A stretch of 64,000 nucleotides of DNA from Sinobaca qinghaiensis (GCF_003610495.1 NZ_RAPK01000006.1:492839-556838), one strand, 5' to 3'; shown: positions 16,776-26,739, counted from the stretch's first letter. Made by a program: numbers and translations. Notes: generated from the letters alone by a model not told the origin.

Positions 16776-17600
16776 TTATCCTTTGACGGCGCTTGAAGAA
16801 ATACCTTCAACCACTTTGTTGCTGAAAAAGAAGAAGGCGATCATAACCGGCAGCACGCTGATGATGAGTGTTGCGCCAATGGCGCCCCAGTCGGTCATGT
16901 ACTGGCCGATGAAGTTCTGGATACCGACCGTAAGTGTTTTATACTGATCGGAGCTGATAAATGTATTAACGAATACAAATTCATTCCAGTTGTAAATCAT
17001 GTTAATAATAACGGTCGTTGACATAATCGGTGTCGTAATCGGCAGGATGATCCGGAAAAACAACCGGTGGATCGAACAGCCGTCAATAATGGCCGCTTCC
17101 TCGATTTCACGGGGAAGGGTGTAGTAAAAGCCAAGCAGGATCATCATCGTAATCGGCAGATTATAGGCCGTATACGTAATAACGATAGACATCGGGTTAT
17201 CAATCAGGTTGACGCTGAGAAACATGCTGAAAAGTGGAATCAGCGCAGAGTGAATCGGAATCATCAGGCCGACCATAAACAGGCCGAGAACGAGTTTATT
17301 AAGTTTCCAGTTCATACGGGTGATCGCAAACGTTGCCATGCTGGCAAACAAAACGGTAAGCACGATCGCGAGTCCTGTAATCCATACACTGTTAAAGAAA
17401 TAAAGGCCGATGCCTCCTTCCCATACAGTTAAGTAGTTGCCGAACTGGGGATCGGAAGGAAGCGCAAAAGGCGAACCGGAGAAAATCTCCGCGTTATCTT
17501 TTAAAGAGAAAAGAAACAGCCAGATCAAAGGAAAAATTTGAAAGAGGGCTACGAAAGCTAGACATAAATAGAGTAAGGCGTACCCAAGCCATTGACGCAT
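16776..17600 (-). CDS. Sugar ABC transporter permease, MalG type
   Basis: A 274-residue, six-helix CUT1 permease. The EAA loop that docks to the ATPase is seen as EIEEAAIIDGCSIHRLFF followed by ILPITTP; the C-terminus ends VVEGISSSAVKG as in MalG-like subunits. AAAGGAG is nine bases before the ATG. It is 15 bases from the MalF-like gene and is the last gene of the importer. No ATP-binding subunit is encoded nearby; Bacillus commonly shares one ATPase (MsmX) among several such importers. In this locus the substrate is most likely xylo-oligosaccharide. Confidence 0.92.
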   Translation of the reverse strand: MRQWLGYALLYLCLAFVALFQIFPLIWLFLFSLKDNAEIFSGSPFALPSDPQFGNYLTVWEGGIGLYFFNSVWITGLAIVLTVLFASMATFAITRMNWKLNKLVLGLFMVGLMIPIHSALIPLFSMFLSVNLIDNPMSIVITYTAYNLPITMMILLGFYYTLPREIEEAAIIDGCSIHRLFFRIILPITTPIMSTTVIINMIYNWNEFVFVNTFISSDQYKTLTVGIQNFIGQYMTDWGAIGATLIISVLPVMIAFFFFSNKVVEGISSSAVKG

Positions 17601-17615
17601 AGGGAAAGCTCCTTT

Positions 17616-18494
17616 CTAGTACTGAATTTCTTCTTTATTTGCGGTAAGTTTACGAACAATAACGGTAACGACAAGCGTAATGATGAGAAGTAGAAATCCG
17701 ATAGCACTGCCGTAGCCGAAGTTGTTCGTGCTGAAGGCGAGTGTATACATATAAGAAGCCATTACTTCACTGGCACCGTTCGGTCCGCCGCCTGTCATAA
17801 TGTAAATCAGGTCAAAGTATTTCAATGAACCGACCACAGCAAGAACGATGGTAACCTTCACAACTCCCATAATAAGTGGAAGCTTGATGCGCAGCGCGAT
17901 CTGAAGGGGCGTCGCTCCGTCTATTCTGGCGGCTTCAATCAAGGATTCCGGTATATTCTTCAGTGCAGCATAATAGATTAATATGTAAAAACCAGCATAC
18001 TGCCACAAAATTGGAATAAAGATAGCAAACAGAACAATAGAAGGATCAGCCAGCCAGTTCGGCGGATCGGCGACTCCAAACCAGCCGAGAATGGTGTTAA
18101 GCATTCCGTTCGACGGATTGTAGACTTTGATCCAAAGCTGCGCAATGGCAACAGAAGACAAGAGCATAGGAATGAGGTAAATTTTTCTTAATAGGTCAGC
18201 GCCTTTAATTTTGGAGGCGAGAATTAAGGAAACCGCCAGATAAAGAGCCAGACTCAATGTAGAAAACAAAGCGAGCAGAAACGAATGATAAGCACTCTGC
18301 CAGAAAGAAGAATCCTGAATGGCATTAATGTAGTTTTCCAGACCGATAAAGGTCATCGGGCCGATTCCGTTCCAGTCCATAAGACCGTAATAGCCGATTA
18401 AAATAAGCGGAACAAAAATCAGAATAGCAATTAATAGAAAAGCGGGAAGCACGTACATAGCAATAATCCATTTGTTCGACATGACTTTATTCAT
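17616..18494 (-). CDS. Sugar ABC transporter permease, MalF type
   Basis: A 292-residue CUT1 permease with six predicted helices; the EAA loop is IPESLIEAARIDGATPLQIA followed by IKLPLIM. I chose ATG 18494 because GGAG (18504-18507, minus strand) lies nine bases upstream; ATG 18509 would add five residues but has no ribosome site. It is first of a two-gene unit with its own operator, cre and promoter, separate from the binding-protein gene upstream, from which it is also parted by a terminator hairpin. Confidence 0.92.
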   Translation of the reverse strand: MNKVMSNKWIIAMYVLPAFLLIAILIFVPLILIGYYGLMDWNGIGPMTFIGLENYINAIQDSSFWQSAYHSFLLALFSTLSLALYLAVSLILASKIKGADLLRKIYLIPMLLSSVAIAQLWIKVYNPSNGMLNTILGWFGVADPPNWLADPSIVLFAIFIPILWQYAGFYILIYYAALKNIPESLIEAARIDGATPLQIALRIKLPLIMGVVKVTIVLAVVGSLKYFDLIYIMTGGGPNGASEVMASYMYTLAFSTNNFGYGSAIGFLLLIITLVVTVIVRKLTANKEEIQY

Positions 18495-18578
18495 TGATTT
18501 CAACTCCATCTTTTAAAATAAACAATCCTAAACGCTGCGGCTGCTTGAAAAGTATAATGCAAACGTTAGGCAGAGTCG

Positions 18579-18644
18579 AGATAGCGTTTACATTATTGTT
18601 TGAGAATACCAAAAAAATTTATCTTTGTCTAGTGGATAAACTAA
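18579..18644 (-). promoter_or_regulatory. Promoter, operator and cre site of the ABC permease genes
   Basis: On the minus strand: -35 TAGACA (18626-18631), 17 bases, -10 TATTCT (18603-18608). The operator frame is 18620-18644 (TTAGTT outer hexamer, core TTTATCCACTAGACAAA), overlapping the -35. A cre site TGTAAACGCTATCT is at 18579-18592, downstream of the transcription start. The layout copies that of the binding-protein promoter at 20046-20089. Confidence 0.72.
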
Positions 18645-18650
18645 TGATTT

Positions 18651-18685
18651 AAAAATGAAGGACATTTCAAATGATTGAAATGTCC
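18651..18685 (-). terminator. Intra-operon terminator between binding-protein and permease genes
   Basis: Perfect 11-base arms GGACATTTCAA (18660-18670) and TTGAAATGTCC (18675-18685) with a four-base loop; on the minus strand it is followed by CTTCATTTTT. It should stop much of the transcription leaving the binding-protein gene, as is common where binding protein is needed in excess. Confidence 0.75.
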
Positions 18686-18712
18686 CGTTTAAAACGAAAG
18701 CATAAAGCAGTA

Positions 18713-20017
18713 TTATTCTTCTTCAGATAGGGCTTGTTCATGAAGCTCGGCGAACTCTTCCGGCGTTATTTCGTTGCCGAATAGGCTCTGGATAGCGTTT
18801 AAGTGCTGATCAGCTACATCCGGGCTCATTTGTACATCTGCAAATAGTGTAATATTTTCAGCCGTGTTCAAGTCATCAAGCACTTCGTTATACATGTCCG
18901 GAAGATCTACTTCTTCTGTATCAACTGTAGTAGCAGGAATAACGCCGGCATCCTGAACGGCTGTGTCGCCCCACTGCTCGGTAAAGTACTTGACGAAGTC
19001 TTTAGACTCTTCTTTTACATCGGAATTCTCAGAAACGAAGAGGCCTACGCCAGGACCGCCGACAAAGCTGTTTTCATTGCCTTCGCCGTCAACTGTCGGG
19101 AAGCTGAAGTAGTCTACAGAATCTCTGAATTCCTGTGGTACATCTTCATTTGTTGTGTAGTTAGGCAGATCCCATGTAGCAATAAGATACATAGCGGACT
19201 GCTCGTTCATAAACATGCTTTTTGCTTCTTCATCAGCAAGTCCGTTGAAGCCTTCGGAGAATGCCCCCATGTCTACCATTTCCTGTGTCTTGGCTGCGGC
19301 TTCAATAAGAGCCGGGTCTTCAAACGAACCAGAGCGGTCAATTGCGTTTGTCAGCGTGTCAGATCCACCGATTCTGTCGGCAAAATACATGTACCATAAA
19401 GAGCCGGTCCAGCGGTCACGGTTTCCAAGAGCAATTGGGTTCACATCATTTTCGTTGAGTGTGTTAATTACTTCTTCCATTTCTTCATAAGTCGTAGGCT
19501 CTTCCAATCCGTATTCATCAAAGATAGCTTTGTTGTAGAAAACGGTTGCAACATTCAGTTCCAACGGAAGACCGTACGTGTTTCCATCTGCTTCATAGGC
19601 TTCTACTGTACTGGCTACGAATTCATCACGGAGGCCGTCTTCATCGAGCACATCATCAAGGGGAGCAAACATCTCACCGTCAATATAAGGCTCCATAAAG
19701 CCTGCCGGCCATGTCATTCCCACGTCTGGTAGTTCGCCGGAAGTAGCAAGCACCTGCAGTTTGTCTTTATACTGCTCGTTGCTTAAAACTTCAAGTTCTA
19801 CATTAACATCAGGGTTCTGTTCTTCATACTCAGCAATAATATCTTCTACAATTCTGTTATGGTCAGCAGAGCTTCCTTCAGGCCAAAGGTGCATAAAATC
19901 TATTGTCTTAGTCTCTCCGTCGCCGGAAGCTTCATCCCCGCCTCCTCCGCATCCGGTAATAATGGCTGTAGCAGCAAGAGCGGACGTTAAATATGTAACC
20001 GCTTTCAGTTTCTTCAT
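18713..20017 (-). CDS. Sugar ABC transporter substrate-binding lipoprotein
   Basis: A 434-residue extracellular solute-binding protein of family 1. The lipobox is TAIITGC with the lipidated cysteine at residue 23, followed by a Gly/acid-rich linker. Features of the family include IDFMHLWPEG at the start of the mature domain, DVGMTWP, GLPLELNVATVFYNKAIF and the FVGGPGVGL stretch. The protein is very acidic. It should capture an oligosaccharide outside the membrane and pass it to the two permeases; regulation with the xylose genes points to xylo-oligosaccharides. AAAAGGGGGA precedes the ATG. Confidence 0.92.
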   Translation of the reverse strand: MKKLKAVTYLTSALAATAIITGCGGGGDEASGDGETKTIDFMHLWPEGSSADHNRIVEDIIAEYEEQNPDVNVELEVLSNEQYKDKLQVLATSGELPDVGMTWPAGFMEPYIDGEMFAPLDDVLDEDGLRDEFVASTVEAYEADGNTYGLPLELNVATVFYNKAIFDEYGLEEPTTYEEMEEVINTLNENDVNPIALGNRDRWTGSLWYMYFADRIGGSDTLTNAIDRSGSFEDPALIEAAAKTQEMVDMGAFSEGFNGLADEEAKSMFMNEQSAMYLIATWDLPNYTTNEDVPQEFRDSVDYFSFPTVDGEGNENSFVGGPGVGLFVSENSDVKEESKDFVKYFTEQWGDTAVQDAGVIPATTVDTEEVDLPDMYNEVLDDLNTAENITLFADVQMSPDVADQHLNAIQSLFGNEITPEEFAELHEQALSEEE

Positions 20018-20045
20018 TTGAATCCCCCTTTTCTTTAATAAACTT

Positions 20046-20089
20046 ATAGTATCAGGACTTTGTTTATTTGTCCAGTGGATAAACTAAGT
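20046..20089 (-). promoter_or_regulatory. Promoter and XylR-type operator of the binding-protein gene
   Basis: Minus strand -35 TGGACA (20069-20074), 17 bases, -10 TACTAT (20046-20051). The operator frame is 20063-20087, with outer TTAGTT and core TTTATCCACTGGACAAA, covering the -35 box. No cre site is evident here. Confidence 0.72.
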
Positions 20090-20114
20090 TGTTAAAATTT
20101 TTTTTTGTTTCTAT

Positions 20115-20726
20115 TTATGAGGCATTGGTACGTCCGACTTTCTGCAGCATATGAAAGCAGATCCACATCGTAATAAACGCAAATACGCTGGCACCAAAAA
20201 TAAATAACAGCGCCGGAAGCAGGCTCATGAGAAAGAAGGCAGCTGCGAGCATAAGTGCCATGGCTGCCGTATGCAGCGGGTTTACAAGTAATAGAAGAAA
20301 CGCATGATGCATGACCTTCCGGGTCGTTACATCAAAATGAACAAAAGCCGGAAACACGTAGCAGATAAACAAAATAAATAATAATACAAAAGCAAACAGT
20401 GGAATATGGATCCACGTCAAAGCAGGGCTCGCCTGGATGTACTGCAGGTTAAGCAGGACGAGAAGGCCGAGTGCTGTAATAAAAAGGCCGAGCTTATTGC
20501 TCTTTATAAAATCCCTTTTATAGAAATGGAAGAAAGAAGCGGCGACCGGAGCATCGGTGTTGCCTTTCAGCCAGTCCCGTACGACCGCATACAATGCAGT
20601 GGTAGCAGGGTAAAGCCCCAGAATAATCCCTCCTGCAAGAGTAAATAGAATCCAGAGTACATTAATATAAGCAAACTTTGTAATCCATTCAAGTGCTGAA
20701 TAAATGAATCCGCTGAACGTATTCAT
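20115..20726 (-). CDS. DUF624 family membrane protein (YesL type)
   Basis: A 203-residue membrane protein with about five hydrophobic segments. The N-terminal half, with GGIILGLYPATTALYAVVR and a following FYKRDFIKSNKLG, is typical of DUF624/YesL proteins, which occur next to sugar ABC importers in Bacillales but have no proven function. AAAGGAGG precedes the ATG. It lies 26 bases downstream of xylR and 97 bases upstream of the binding-protein gene, so it is read with xylR and possibly continues into the importer. Confidence 0.82.
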   Translation of the reverse strand: MNTFSGFIYSALEWITKFAYINVLWILFTLAGGIILGLYPATTALYAVVRDWLKGNTDAPVAASFFHFYKRDFIKSNKLGLFITALGLLVLLNLQYIQASPALTWIHIPLFAFVLLFILFICYVFPAFVHFDVTTRKVMHHAFLLLLVNPLHTAAMALMLAAAFFLMSLLPALLFIFGASVFAFITMWICFHMLQKVGRTNAS

Positions 20727-20752
20727 TTTGACCTCCTTTACCGGGTGACAGG

Positions 20753-21925
20753 TTACACAACGGTGACTTTATTTGTTGCAAAAAACTTTTCAATAGAAAA
20801 TGCAGCGGATCCGAGGGCGCAGGAATTTTTACTGCGGTCCGTGAATGTAAGGGCAATAGAATCCTGAAAATAGGGAAGAAGGCGCTGCTTGAATACCCGC
20901 TGAATAGGGTTGCGCAGCCATGGTTCAAGACGTGCCAGGCGGTTGCCGATAATAATCTGTTCCGGATTAAAAGTATTTACAATGTTGGTCAGGCCGATGC
21001 CGATATATTCACCAATCTGGTCAAACGCGTTAATAACCTGAGGATTGCCGTCTTCAGCCTGTTGAATAAGAAAACTTAAATTAACATTCTTTTCATTAGG
21101 GAAAAGAGGCGCTGTTTTTTCCAGAAGGGCATGCTCGGAGCTGTATAGTTCCCAGCAGCCTTTATTTCCGCATGGGCATTTTCTGCCGTTGGATTCAATA
21201 GAGAAGTGGCCGATTTCTCCGGAGATGCCGCTCGTTCCTTTATACAGTTTATCTTCAATAATAATACCGGAACCAATACCAATGCCGATACTGACATAAA
21301 TAAGGTTGGAGGAAGCTCTGCCAGCTCCGTATATTTTTTCACCGTGGGCGCCGGCCTTGGCTTCGTTTTCTATAGTGATAGGCACATTGAAATGCTGCTC
21401 CATATATTGTTTTAAATGGACGTTATGCCAGTCCATATTCGGTGCAAATAAAATAACGCCTTCGTTGTTGATCATGCCGGGAACCCCGATACCGATGCCG
21501 ACAAGGCCGTACGGGCAGGCAGGTGTTTTATCTATAAGAAGCTGGGCCAGATCTTTCAGCTGGGCAAATACGATCTCTTCATCTGTATCGGTGATAACAA
21601 CTTCATCCTGTTGAATCACATTTCCTTTTAAATCGGTGAGCACGCCAAAGGCGTAATTGACACCGAGGTCGATGCCGATCGTGTAGCCGGCGTTCTGGTT
21701 AAAGAAAAGCATCATCGGCTTCCGGCCGCCGCTTGAAAGGCCGGCGCCAATTTCATCCACCAGATGTTCTTCAATGAGTTCGCTTACAAGACTTGAAACA
21801 GTGGCTTTATTTAAACCCGTTACTTTCGATATCTGTGCTCTTGAAATGGGACTCTGGGTTTGAATGTTACTCAGTACAATCGATTTATTAATTTTTTTGA
21901 CCAGGCCCTGATCTCCCGTTTTCAT
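20753..21925 (-). CDS. xylR: ROK-family xylose repressor
   Basis: A 390-residue repressor: an N-terminal winged helix (about residues 12-70; SRAQISKVTGLNKATVSSL is the recognition part) and a C-terminal ROK sugar-kinase-like domain beginning GYTIGIDLGVN, with the zinc motif C-x-C-x4-C in CPCGNKGCW. ROK repressors of this kind bind xyl operators and are released by xylose. The start is ATG 21925 because GGAGG lies seven bases before it; upstream in-frame ATGs at 21931 and 21961 have no spaced ribosome site. It is divergent from xylA, and TTAGTT-type operators stand at most promoters of this region. Confidence 0.93.
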   Translation of the reverse strand: MKTGDQGLVKKINKSIVLSNIQTQSPISRAQISKVTGLNKATVSSLVSELIEEHLVDEIGAGLSSGGRKPMMLFFNQNAGYTIGIDLGVNYAFGVLTDLKGNVIQQDEVVITDTDEEIVFAQLKDLAQLLIDKTPACPYGLVGIGIGVPGMINNEGVILFAPNMDWHNVHLKQYMEQHFNVPITIENEAKAGAHGEKIYGAGRASSNLIYVSIGIGIGSGIIIEDKLYKGTSGISGEIGHFSIESNGRKCPCGNKGCWELYSSEHALLEKTAPLFPNEKNVNLSFLIQQAEDGNPQVINAFDQIGEYIGIGLTNIVNTFNPEQIIIGNRLARLEPWLRNPIQRVFKQRLLPYFQDSIALTFTDRSKNSCALGSAAFSIEKFFATNKVTVV

Positions 21926-22029
21926 AGTCATTCCTCCGTCATTAGTTTGTGCATTAAACATTTCGATGTATACATTTTTAATATATCTTCATTATTTCAT
22001 AATATGCGTGAATAATAAACGAAAATATA

Positions 22030-22144
22030 TTGACAATAAGATTTTAAATAAATATACTTAATTTATTAGTAAAACAAAGTTTTCAATTTTATCCATAGAA
22101 AACTGGTTTTGCATTTTAAAATAGGCAATATGTAAGCGTAAACA
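22030..22144 (+). promoter_or_regulatory. Promoter, operator and cre site of xylA
   Basis: A consensus-like promoter TTGACA (22030-22035), 17 bases, TATACT (22053-22058). The 25-base operator frame is 22058-22082 with hexamers TTAATT and AAGTTT, placed relative to the -10 box exactly as at the SDR gene (11356). A cre site TGTAAGCGTAAACA lies at 22131-22144, just before the ribosome site. The remaining part, 21926-22029, is AT-rich and must hold the divergent xylR promoter, which I cannot place with confidence. Confidence 0.78.
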
Positions 22145-22171
22145 TAAAATATGATAAAAGGTGGTTTTTTA

Positions 22172-23500
22172 ATGAGTTATTTCCAGGAAATAGACAAAAT
22201 TAAATATGAGGGAAGCGGCAGCCGTAATGCCCTTGCGTTCAAACATTATAATGCAGAAGAAATGTTTAACGGAAAAAGCATGAAGGACTGGCTGAAATTT
22301 TCTGTAGCCTACTGGCATACATTTACTATGGATGGTTCTGATCCATTCGGTATGGGAACAATGCAGCGTCCGTGGGATCAGTACAGCGGAATGGATCTCG
22401 CAAAAGCCAGAGTGGAAGCCAACTTTGAATTTATTGATAAGCTTGGATTTGACTACTTTGCTTTCCATGATGTGGATATTGCTCCGGAAGGAAACAACCT
22501 GAAAGAATACGGAGCCAACCTGGACGAAATTGTCGGCCGGATCCAGCCGTTAATGAAAGCACAAAACGTTTCGGTGCTGTGGAATACATCCAACATGTTC
22601 CATCATCCACGCTTTATGTTTGGTGCAGCTACTTCCAATAAAGCCGACGTTTTTGCACATGCAGCAGCTAAAGTAAAAAAGCAGCTGGAAATTGCAAAAG
22701 AACTGGGCTCGGAAAACTATGTGTTCTGGGGCGGAAGAGAAGGATACGATTCCCTTCTATATACAGATACGAAGCTCGAGCTTGATAACTTGGCGCGCTT
22801 CTATCATATGGCAGTTGATTACGCGAAAGAAATCGGATACGAAGGTCAGTTCCTCATTGAACCAAAGCCGAAAGAGCCGACAAAACACCAGTATGATTTC
22901 GATACAGCCACAACATATGCATTTTTGCAGAACTATAACCTGCAGGATCAATTTAAAGTCAATATTGAAGCCAACCATGCCACCCTTGCAGGCCACACAT
23001 TTGAACATGAGCTCCGCTATGCAAGAGAGCACGGCATTCTTGGTTCTGTTGACGCCAACCAGGGCGATATGCTTCTCGGCTGGGATACAGATGAGTTCCC
23101 GACAGATATTTACAACGCAACGCTTGCGATGTATGAAATTCTTAAAAACGGCGGGCTCGGTAAAGGCGGGCTGAACTTTGACGCAAAACTTCGCCGTCCA
23201 TCCTTTGAGCCGATCGACCTTGTCCACGGCCACATTGTCGGTATGGATACGTTCGCGATTGGATTCAGAGTAGCGAGCCGCATGATCGAAGACCGCGTAT
23301 TTGAAAATATTATCGATAAGCGCTATGAAAGCTATCAGTCCGGTATCGGAGAAGCTATTTTAAACAATAAGACATCGTTCCGTGAGCTGGAAGCTTACGC
23401 CATGGAGAACACAATCAAGCATGAGTCCGGCCGCCAGGAAATGATTAAGGGCATTATGAATCAGTACATTCTGGAAGCAGGAGCATTTGCGAAAGTATAA
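22172..23500 (+). CDS. xylA: Xylose isomerase
   Basis: A 442-residue class II xylose isomerase converting D-xylose to D-xylulose. Family marks: YWHTF near residue 45, H99 in AFHDVD, the WGGREGY motif, E230 in [34 protein letters not shown], and the second metal site in [22 protein letters not shown] 22172, with AAGGTGG before it, is preferred to ATG 22151; it gives the usual length. Repressed by XylR and CcpA judging by its promoter. An attenuator-like terminator separates it from xylB. Confidence 0.97.
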   Translation: MSYFQEIDKIKYEGSGSRNALAFKHYNAEEMFNGKSMKDWLKFSVAYWHTFTMDGSDPFGMGTMQRPWDQYSGMDLAKARVEANFEFIDKLGFDYFAFHDVDIAPEGNNLKEYGANLDEIVGRIQPLMKAQNVSVLWNTSNMFHHPRFMFGAATSNKADVFAHAAAKVKKQLEIAKELGSENYVFWGGREGYDSLLYTDTKLELDNLARFYHMAVDYAKEIGYEGQFLIEPKPKEPTKHQYDFDTATTYAFLQNYNLQDQFKVNIEANHATLAGHTFEHELRYAREHGILGSVDANQGDMLLGWDTDEFPTDIYNATLAMYEILKNGGLGKGGLNFDAKLRRPSFEPIDLVHGHIVGMDTFAIGFRVASRMIEDRVFENIIDKRYESYQSGIGEAILNNKTSFRELEAYAMENTIKHESGRQEMIKGIMNQYILEAGAFAKV

Positions 23501-23508
23501 AAATAAAG

Positions 23509-23542
23509 AAGAAGCTGTTGCGTAAACAGCTTCTTTTTCTTA
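23509..23542 (+). terminator. Terminator-like hairpin between xylA and xylB
   Basis: Perfect 11-base arms AAGAAGCTGTT (23509-23519) and AACAGCTTCTT (23525-23535) with a five-base loop and TTTCTT tail. xylB follows at once without its own clear promoter, so this hairpin probably lowers rather than ends transcription. Confidence 0.75.
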
Positions 23543-23560
23543 AAAGGAGAGAAAATTTCA

Positions 23561-25057
23561 TTGGAATACGTCATCGGCTTAGACCTCGGCACGAGCAGTA
23601 TTAAAGGAATATTAACAGACCGGCAGGGAACCATTGCCGCAGAAGAATCAGAAAGCTATCCGATTTATCATGAACAGGATGGACACAGCGAACAGGATCC
23701 GGAAGACTGGGTGAGGCAGACAAAAAGCGTATTAAAAAAGCTCATTCAAAACAACAATCTGGACGGCGGAGATATAAAAGGAATCAGTTTTTCCGGCCAG
23801 ATGCACGGCCTCGTTCTGCTTGACGGGGACCATAATCCATTAAGACGTGCTATTCTCTGGAATGACACGAGAACAAGCCGGGAAGTAAAAGAGATAGAAG
23901 AAGCGGTTGGTCAGGAAAAACTCTGGGAAATTACGAAAAACAGCCCTCTGGAAGGATTTACGCTTCCAAAAATTCTGTGGGTTAAAAAACATGAGCCGGA
24001 CGTATTTGCCCGCGCCGAAATGTTTCTGCTTCCTAAAGACTATGTACGGTACCGCCTAACAGGACAGGCCGGCATGGACTTGTCGGATGCAGCAGGCACT
24101 CTGCTGATGGACTTGAACACCAACGAATGGAGCACTGCTGTTTTGGAGGCATTCGATCTTCCATCTTCTTTGTGCCCGCCGCTTTTTCCAGCCACCGAGC
24201 ACTGTGGAGGTATGCTTGAAGAAGCAGCGCAGGAAACAGGCTGTTCCTCTTCGGTAATGATTTTTGCCGGAGGCGCGGATAACGCATGTGGAGCTGTAGG
24301 AGCAGGGATTCTGGAAAAAGGAAAAACGATGTGCAGTATCGGAACTTCGGGTGTTCTGTTATCGTATGCAGGCGGAGAAAAAACGCATTTTAACGGTAAG
24401 CTGCATTTCTTTAACCATGCGCCGGCTGATACATACTACGCGATGGGGGTTACGCTTGCTGCAGGTTACAGCCTGCAGTGGTTTAAAGAGAATTTCTTAA
24501 AGGATGATGATTTTTCCGAGATGGTTCAGAAAACCGAATCGGTGCCGGCGGGAGCGCGCGGCCTGTTGTTCACGCCGTATATTACGGGAGAAAGAACCCC
24601 GCACAACGATGCGCTCGCCCGTGGTTCGTTCATCGGCATGGATTCATCCCATACGAAAAACGAATTTGTTAAAGCGATTATGGAAGGGATCACGTTTTCT
24701 TTGAAAGAATCCCTGAATTTAATTGAACAAAATGGAATGGGAGTAGACACGATTGTTTCGATCGGCGGAGGCGCTAAATCAAAAGCCTGGCTGCAGATGC
24801 AGGCGGATATTTTCGGCAAGGAAGTGGTAAGTCTCCGCAACGAGCAGGGGCCTGCTATGGGAGCGGCTATTATAGCGGCAGCGGGATGCGGATGGTTTGA
24901 ATCGCTTCAGGAAGCGGCAGTCGTATTTGTGCAAAACGATGTGTCCGTGATGCCTGATCCTGAAAAAACAAAACGCTACGAGCAGATTTTTGCTTTGTAT
25001 CAGCAGGTATATACGCAGACAAAAGATATTACAAAGCAGCTGGCAGCATTCCGATAA
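23561..25057 (+). CDS. xylB: Xylulokinase
   Basis: A 498-residue FGGY kinase that phosphorylates D-xylulose to xylulose 5-phosphate for the pentose phosphate pathway. Seen: ATP-binding GLDLGTSSIKG at the N-terminus, ISFSGQMHGLVLLD for sugar binding, the catalytic D240 in FAGGADNACGAVGAG, and the C-terminal GGGAKSKAWLQMQADIFG nucleotide site. The start is TTG 23561, nine bases after AAGGAGAG, which fits the N-terminal motif; no ATG is near. It follows xylA and precedes the GH43 gene in one transcription unit. Confidence 0.96.
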   Translation: MEYVIGLDLGTSSIKGILTDRQGTIAAEESESYPIYHEQDGHSEQDPEDWVRQTKSVLKKLIQNNNLDGGDIKGISFSGQMHGLVLLDGDHNPLRRAILWNDTRTSREVKEIEEAVGQEKLWEITKNSPLEGFTLPKILWVKKHEPDVFARAEMFLLPKDYVRYRLTGQAGMDLSDAAGTLLMDLNTNEWSTAVLEAFDLPSSLCPPLFPATEHCGGMLEEAAQETGCSSSVMIFAGGADNACGAVGAGILEKGKTMCSIGTSGVLLSYAGGEKTHFNGKLHFFNHAPADTYYAMGVTLAAGYSLQWFKENFLKDDDFSEMVQKTESVPAGARGLLFTPYITGERTPHNDALARGSFIGMDSSHTKNEFVKAIMEGITFSLKESLNLIEQNGMGVDTIVSIGGGAKSKAWLQMQADIFGKEVVSLRNEQGPAMGAAIIAAAGCGWFESLQEAAVVFVQNDVSVMPDPEKTKRYEQIFALYQQVYTQTKDITKQLAAFR

Positions 25058-25087
25058 AAGAATAAACATAGTGAAAGGTGGATTTTC

Positions 25088-26695
25088 ATGACTGTGATTC
25101 AAAACCCCATTTTAAAAGGATTTAACCCGGATCCGAGCATATGCCGGAACGGGGAGGACTACTATATTGCGGTATCCACATTTGAGTGGTTTCCGGGAGT
25201 AGGCATTTATCACTCTAAAGATTTAAAAAACTGGCGTCTTGCTGCCCGTCCTCTAAACCGGTGGAGTCAGCTGAATATGATGGGAAATCCCGATTCCGGC
25301 GGCGTATGGGCCCCGGCGCTTTCCTACAGCGACGGAAAGTTCTGGCTGATTTTCACTGATGTGAAAGTTACAGAAGGCAGCTGGAAAGACTGCCATAACT
25401 ACCTGGTGACGTGCGATACGATCGATGGAGAATGGTCCGAGCCCATTTATTTGAACAGCTCCGGTTTTGATCCATCGTTGTTTCACGAAGAAGACGGCCG
25501 TAAATATTTAGTGAATATGGTGTGGGATAACCGCGTCTACAAGCACGACTTCTACGGAATTGCGCTTCAGGAATACAGCGTGGAAAAGCAGCAGCTGATC
25601 GGCAAACCATCCATTATTTTTAAAGGAACCGATGTGAAATTAACGGAAGCGCCTCATCTGTACAAAGAAAATGGTTATTATTATTTATTAACCGCAGAAG
25701 GCGGCACAAAATACGACCATCAGGCGACGATCGCCCGCTCCAAAACATTGGAAGGGCCGTACGAAGTGCATCCGGACAATCCGTTGATCACATCGATGCC
25801 CTATCCGAGAAATCCGCTGCAAAAAGCAGGGCATGCCTCGCTTGTGCACACTCATACGGATGAATGGTTTCTTGTTCACTTAACCGGACGTCCGCTTCCG
25901 AAAACGGAAGAAGCACTGCTTGATCCAAGAGGCTACTGCCCGCTCGGCCGGGAAACAGCTATCCAGCGTATGGAGTGGAAGGAAGACTGGCCGTATGTAG
26001 TCGGCGGCAATCAGCCATCACTTGAAATTGAAGGGCCGGACATGCCGGAACATCCATGGGAAAAAGATTTTCCTGAAAAAGATGATTTTGATGATACAAC
26101 GCTGAATCATCATTTCCAGACGCTCCGTATTCCATTGAATGACAAGATTCTCTCACTGACCGATAACCCGGGTCACCTGAGACTGTATGGAAAAGAGTCA
26201 CTCACTTCCCAGTTTACGCAGGCCTATGTCGCAAGACGCTGGCAGAGCTTTACGTTTACGGCGGAAACGAAGCTTTCTTTCCAGCCGAATTCCTTCCAGC
26301 AGGGAGCAGGATTGGTTAATTACTACAATACTAAAAACTGGACAGGCTTCCATGTGACATGGGATGAAGAAAAGGGACGGGTGTTGGATATTGTGACATG
26401 CGATAACTTTACATTTGACCAGCCGTTGAGAAACGAGCAGATTCCCGTACCGGAGGACGTGGAGGATGTGTATATGAAAGTAGACGTTCATACCGAAGTG
26501 TACCGCTACTCCTACTCCTTTGACGGCAGCAGCTGGACGGAAATTCCGATCGATTTTCAAAGTCATAAGCTCTCAGATGATTACGTGAACTCCGGCGGTT
26601 TCTTTACAGGCGCCTTTGTCGGAATGCAGTGCCAGGATACGTCCGGCCAAAACCTGCCCGCTGATTTTGATTACTTTGTGTATAAAGAACATTAG
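25088..26695 (+). CDS. xynB: GH43 beta-xylosidase (intracellular)
   Basis: A 535-residue glycoside hydrolase 43 that removes xylose from xylo-oligosaccharides. The catalytic set is complete and at the usual positions: D15 (NPDPS) as base, D128 (GFDPSLF) as modulator and E187 (LTEAPHLY) as acid. The five-bladed propeller covers about residues 1-325 and a C-terminal beta-sandwich (about 335-535) completes the known two-domain architecture. No signal peptide, so it works on imported oligomers. It is 30 bases after xylB with a AAAGGTGG ribosome site and closes the operon. Confidence 0.96.
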   Translation: MTVIQNPILKGFNPDPSICRNGEDYYIAVSTFEWFPGVGIYHSKDLKNWRLAARPLNRWSQLNMMGNPDSGGVWAPALSYSDGKFWLIFTDVKVTEGSWKDCHNYLVTCDTIDGEWSEPIYLNSSGFDPSLFHEEDGRKYLVNMVWDNRVYKHDFYGIALQEYSVEKQQLIGKPSIIFKGTDVKLTEAPHLYKENGYYYLLTAEGGTKYDHQATIARSKTLEGPYEVHPDNPLITSMPYPRNPLQKAGHASLVHTHTDEWFLVHLTGRPLPKTEEALLDPRGYCPLGRETAIQRMEWKEDWPYVVGGNQPSLEIEGPDMPEHPWEKDFPEKDDFDDTTLNHHFQTLRIPLNDKILSLTDNPGHLRLYGKESLTSQFTQAYVARRWQSFTFTAETKLSFQPNSFQQGAGLVNYYNTKNWTGFHVTWDEEKGRVLDIVTCDNFTFDQPLRNEQIPVPEDVEDVYMKVDVHTEVYRYSYSFDGSSWTEIPIDFQSHKLSDDYVNSGGFFTGAFVGMQCQDTSGQNLPADFDYFVYKEH

Positions 26696-26727
26696 AAAAA
26701 AGCAGGCTCTGCGGAGTCTGCTTTTTT
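26696..26727. terminator. Two-way terminator after the GH43 gene
   Basis: Perfect ten-base arms AAAAAAGCAG (26696-26705) and CTGCTTTTTT (26718-26727) with further partial pairing in the loop; shared by the convergent FNT gene. Confidence 0.85.
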
Positions 26728-26739
26728 AATAATTAAATA

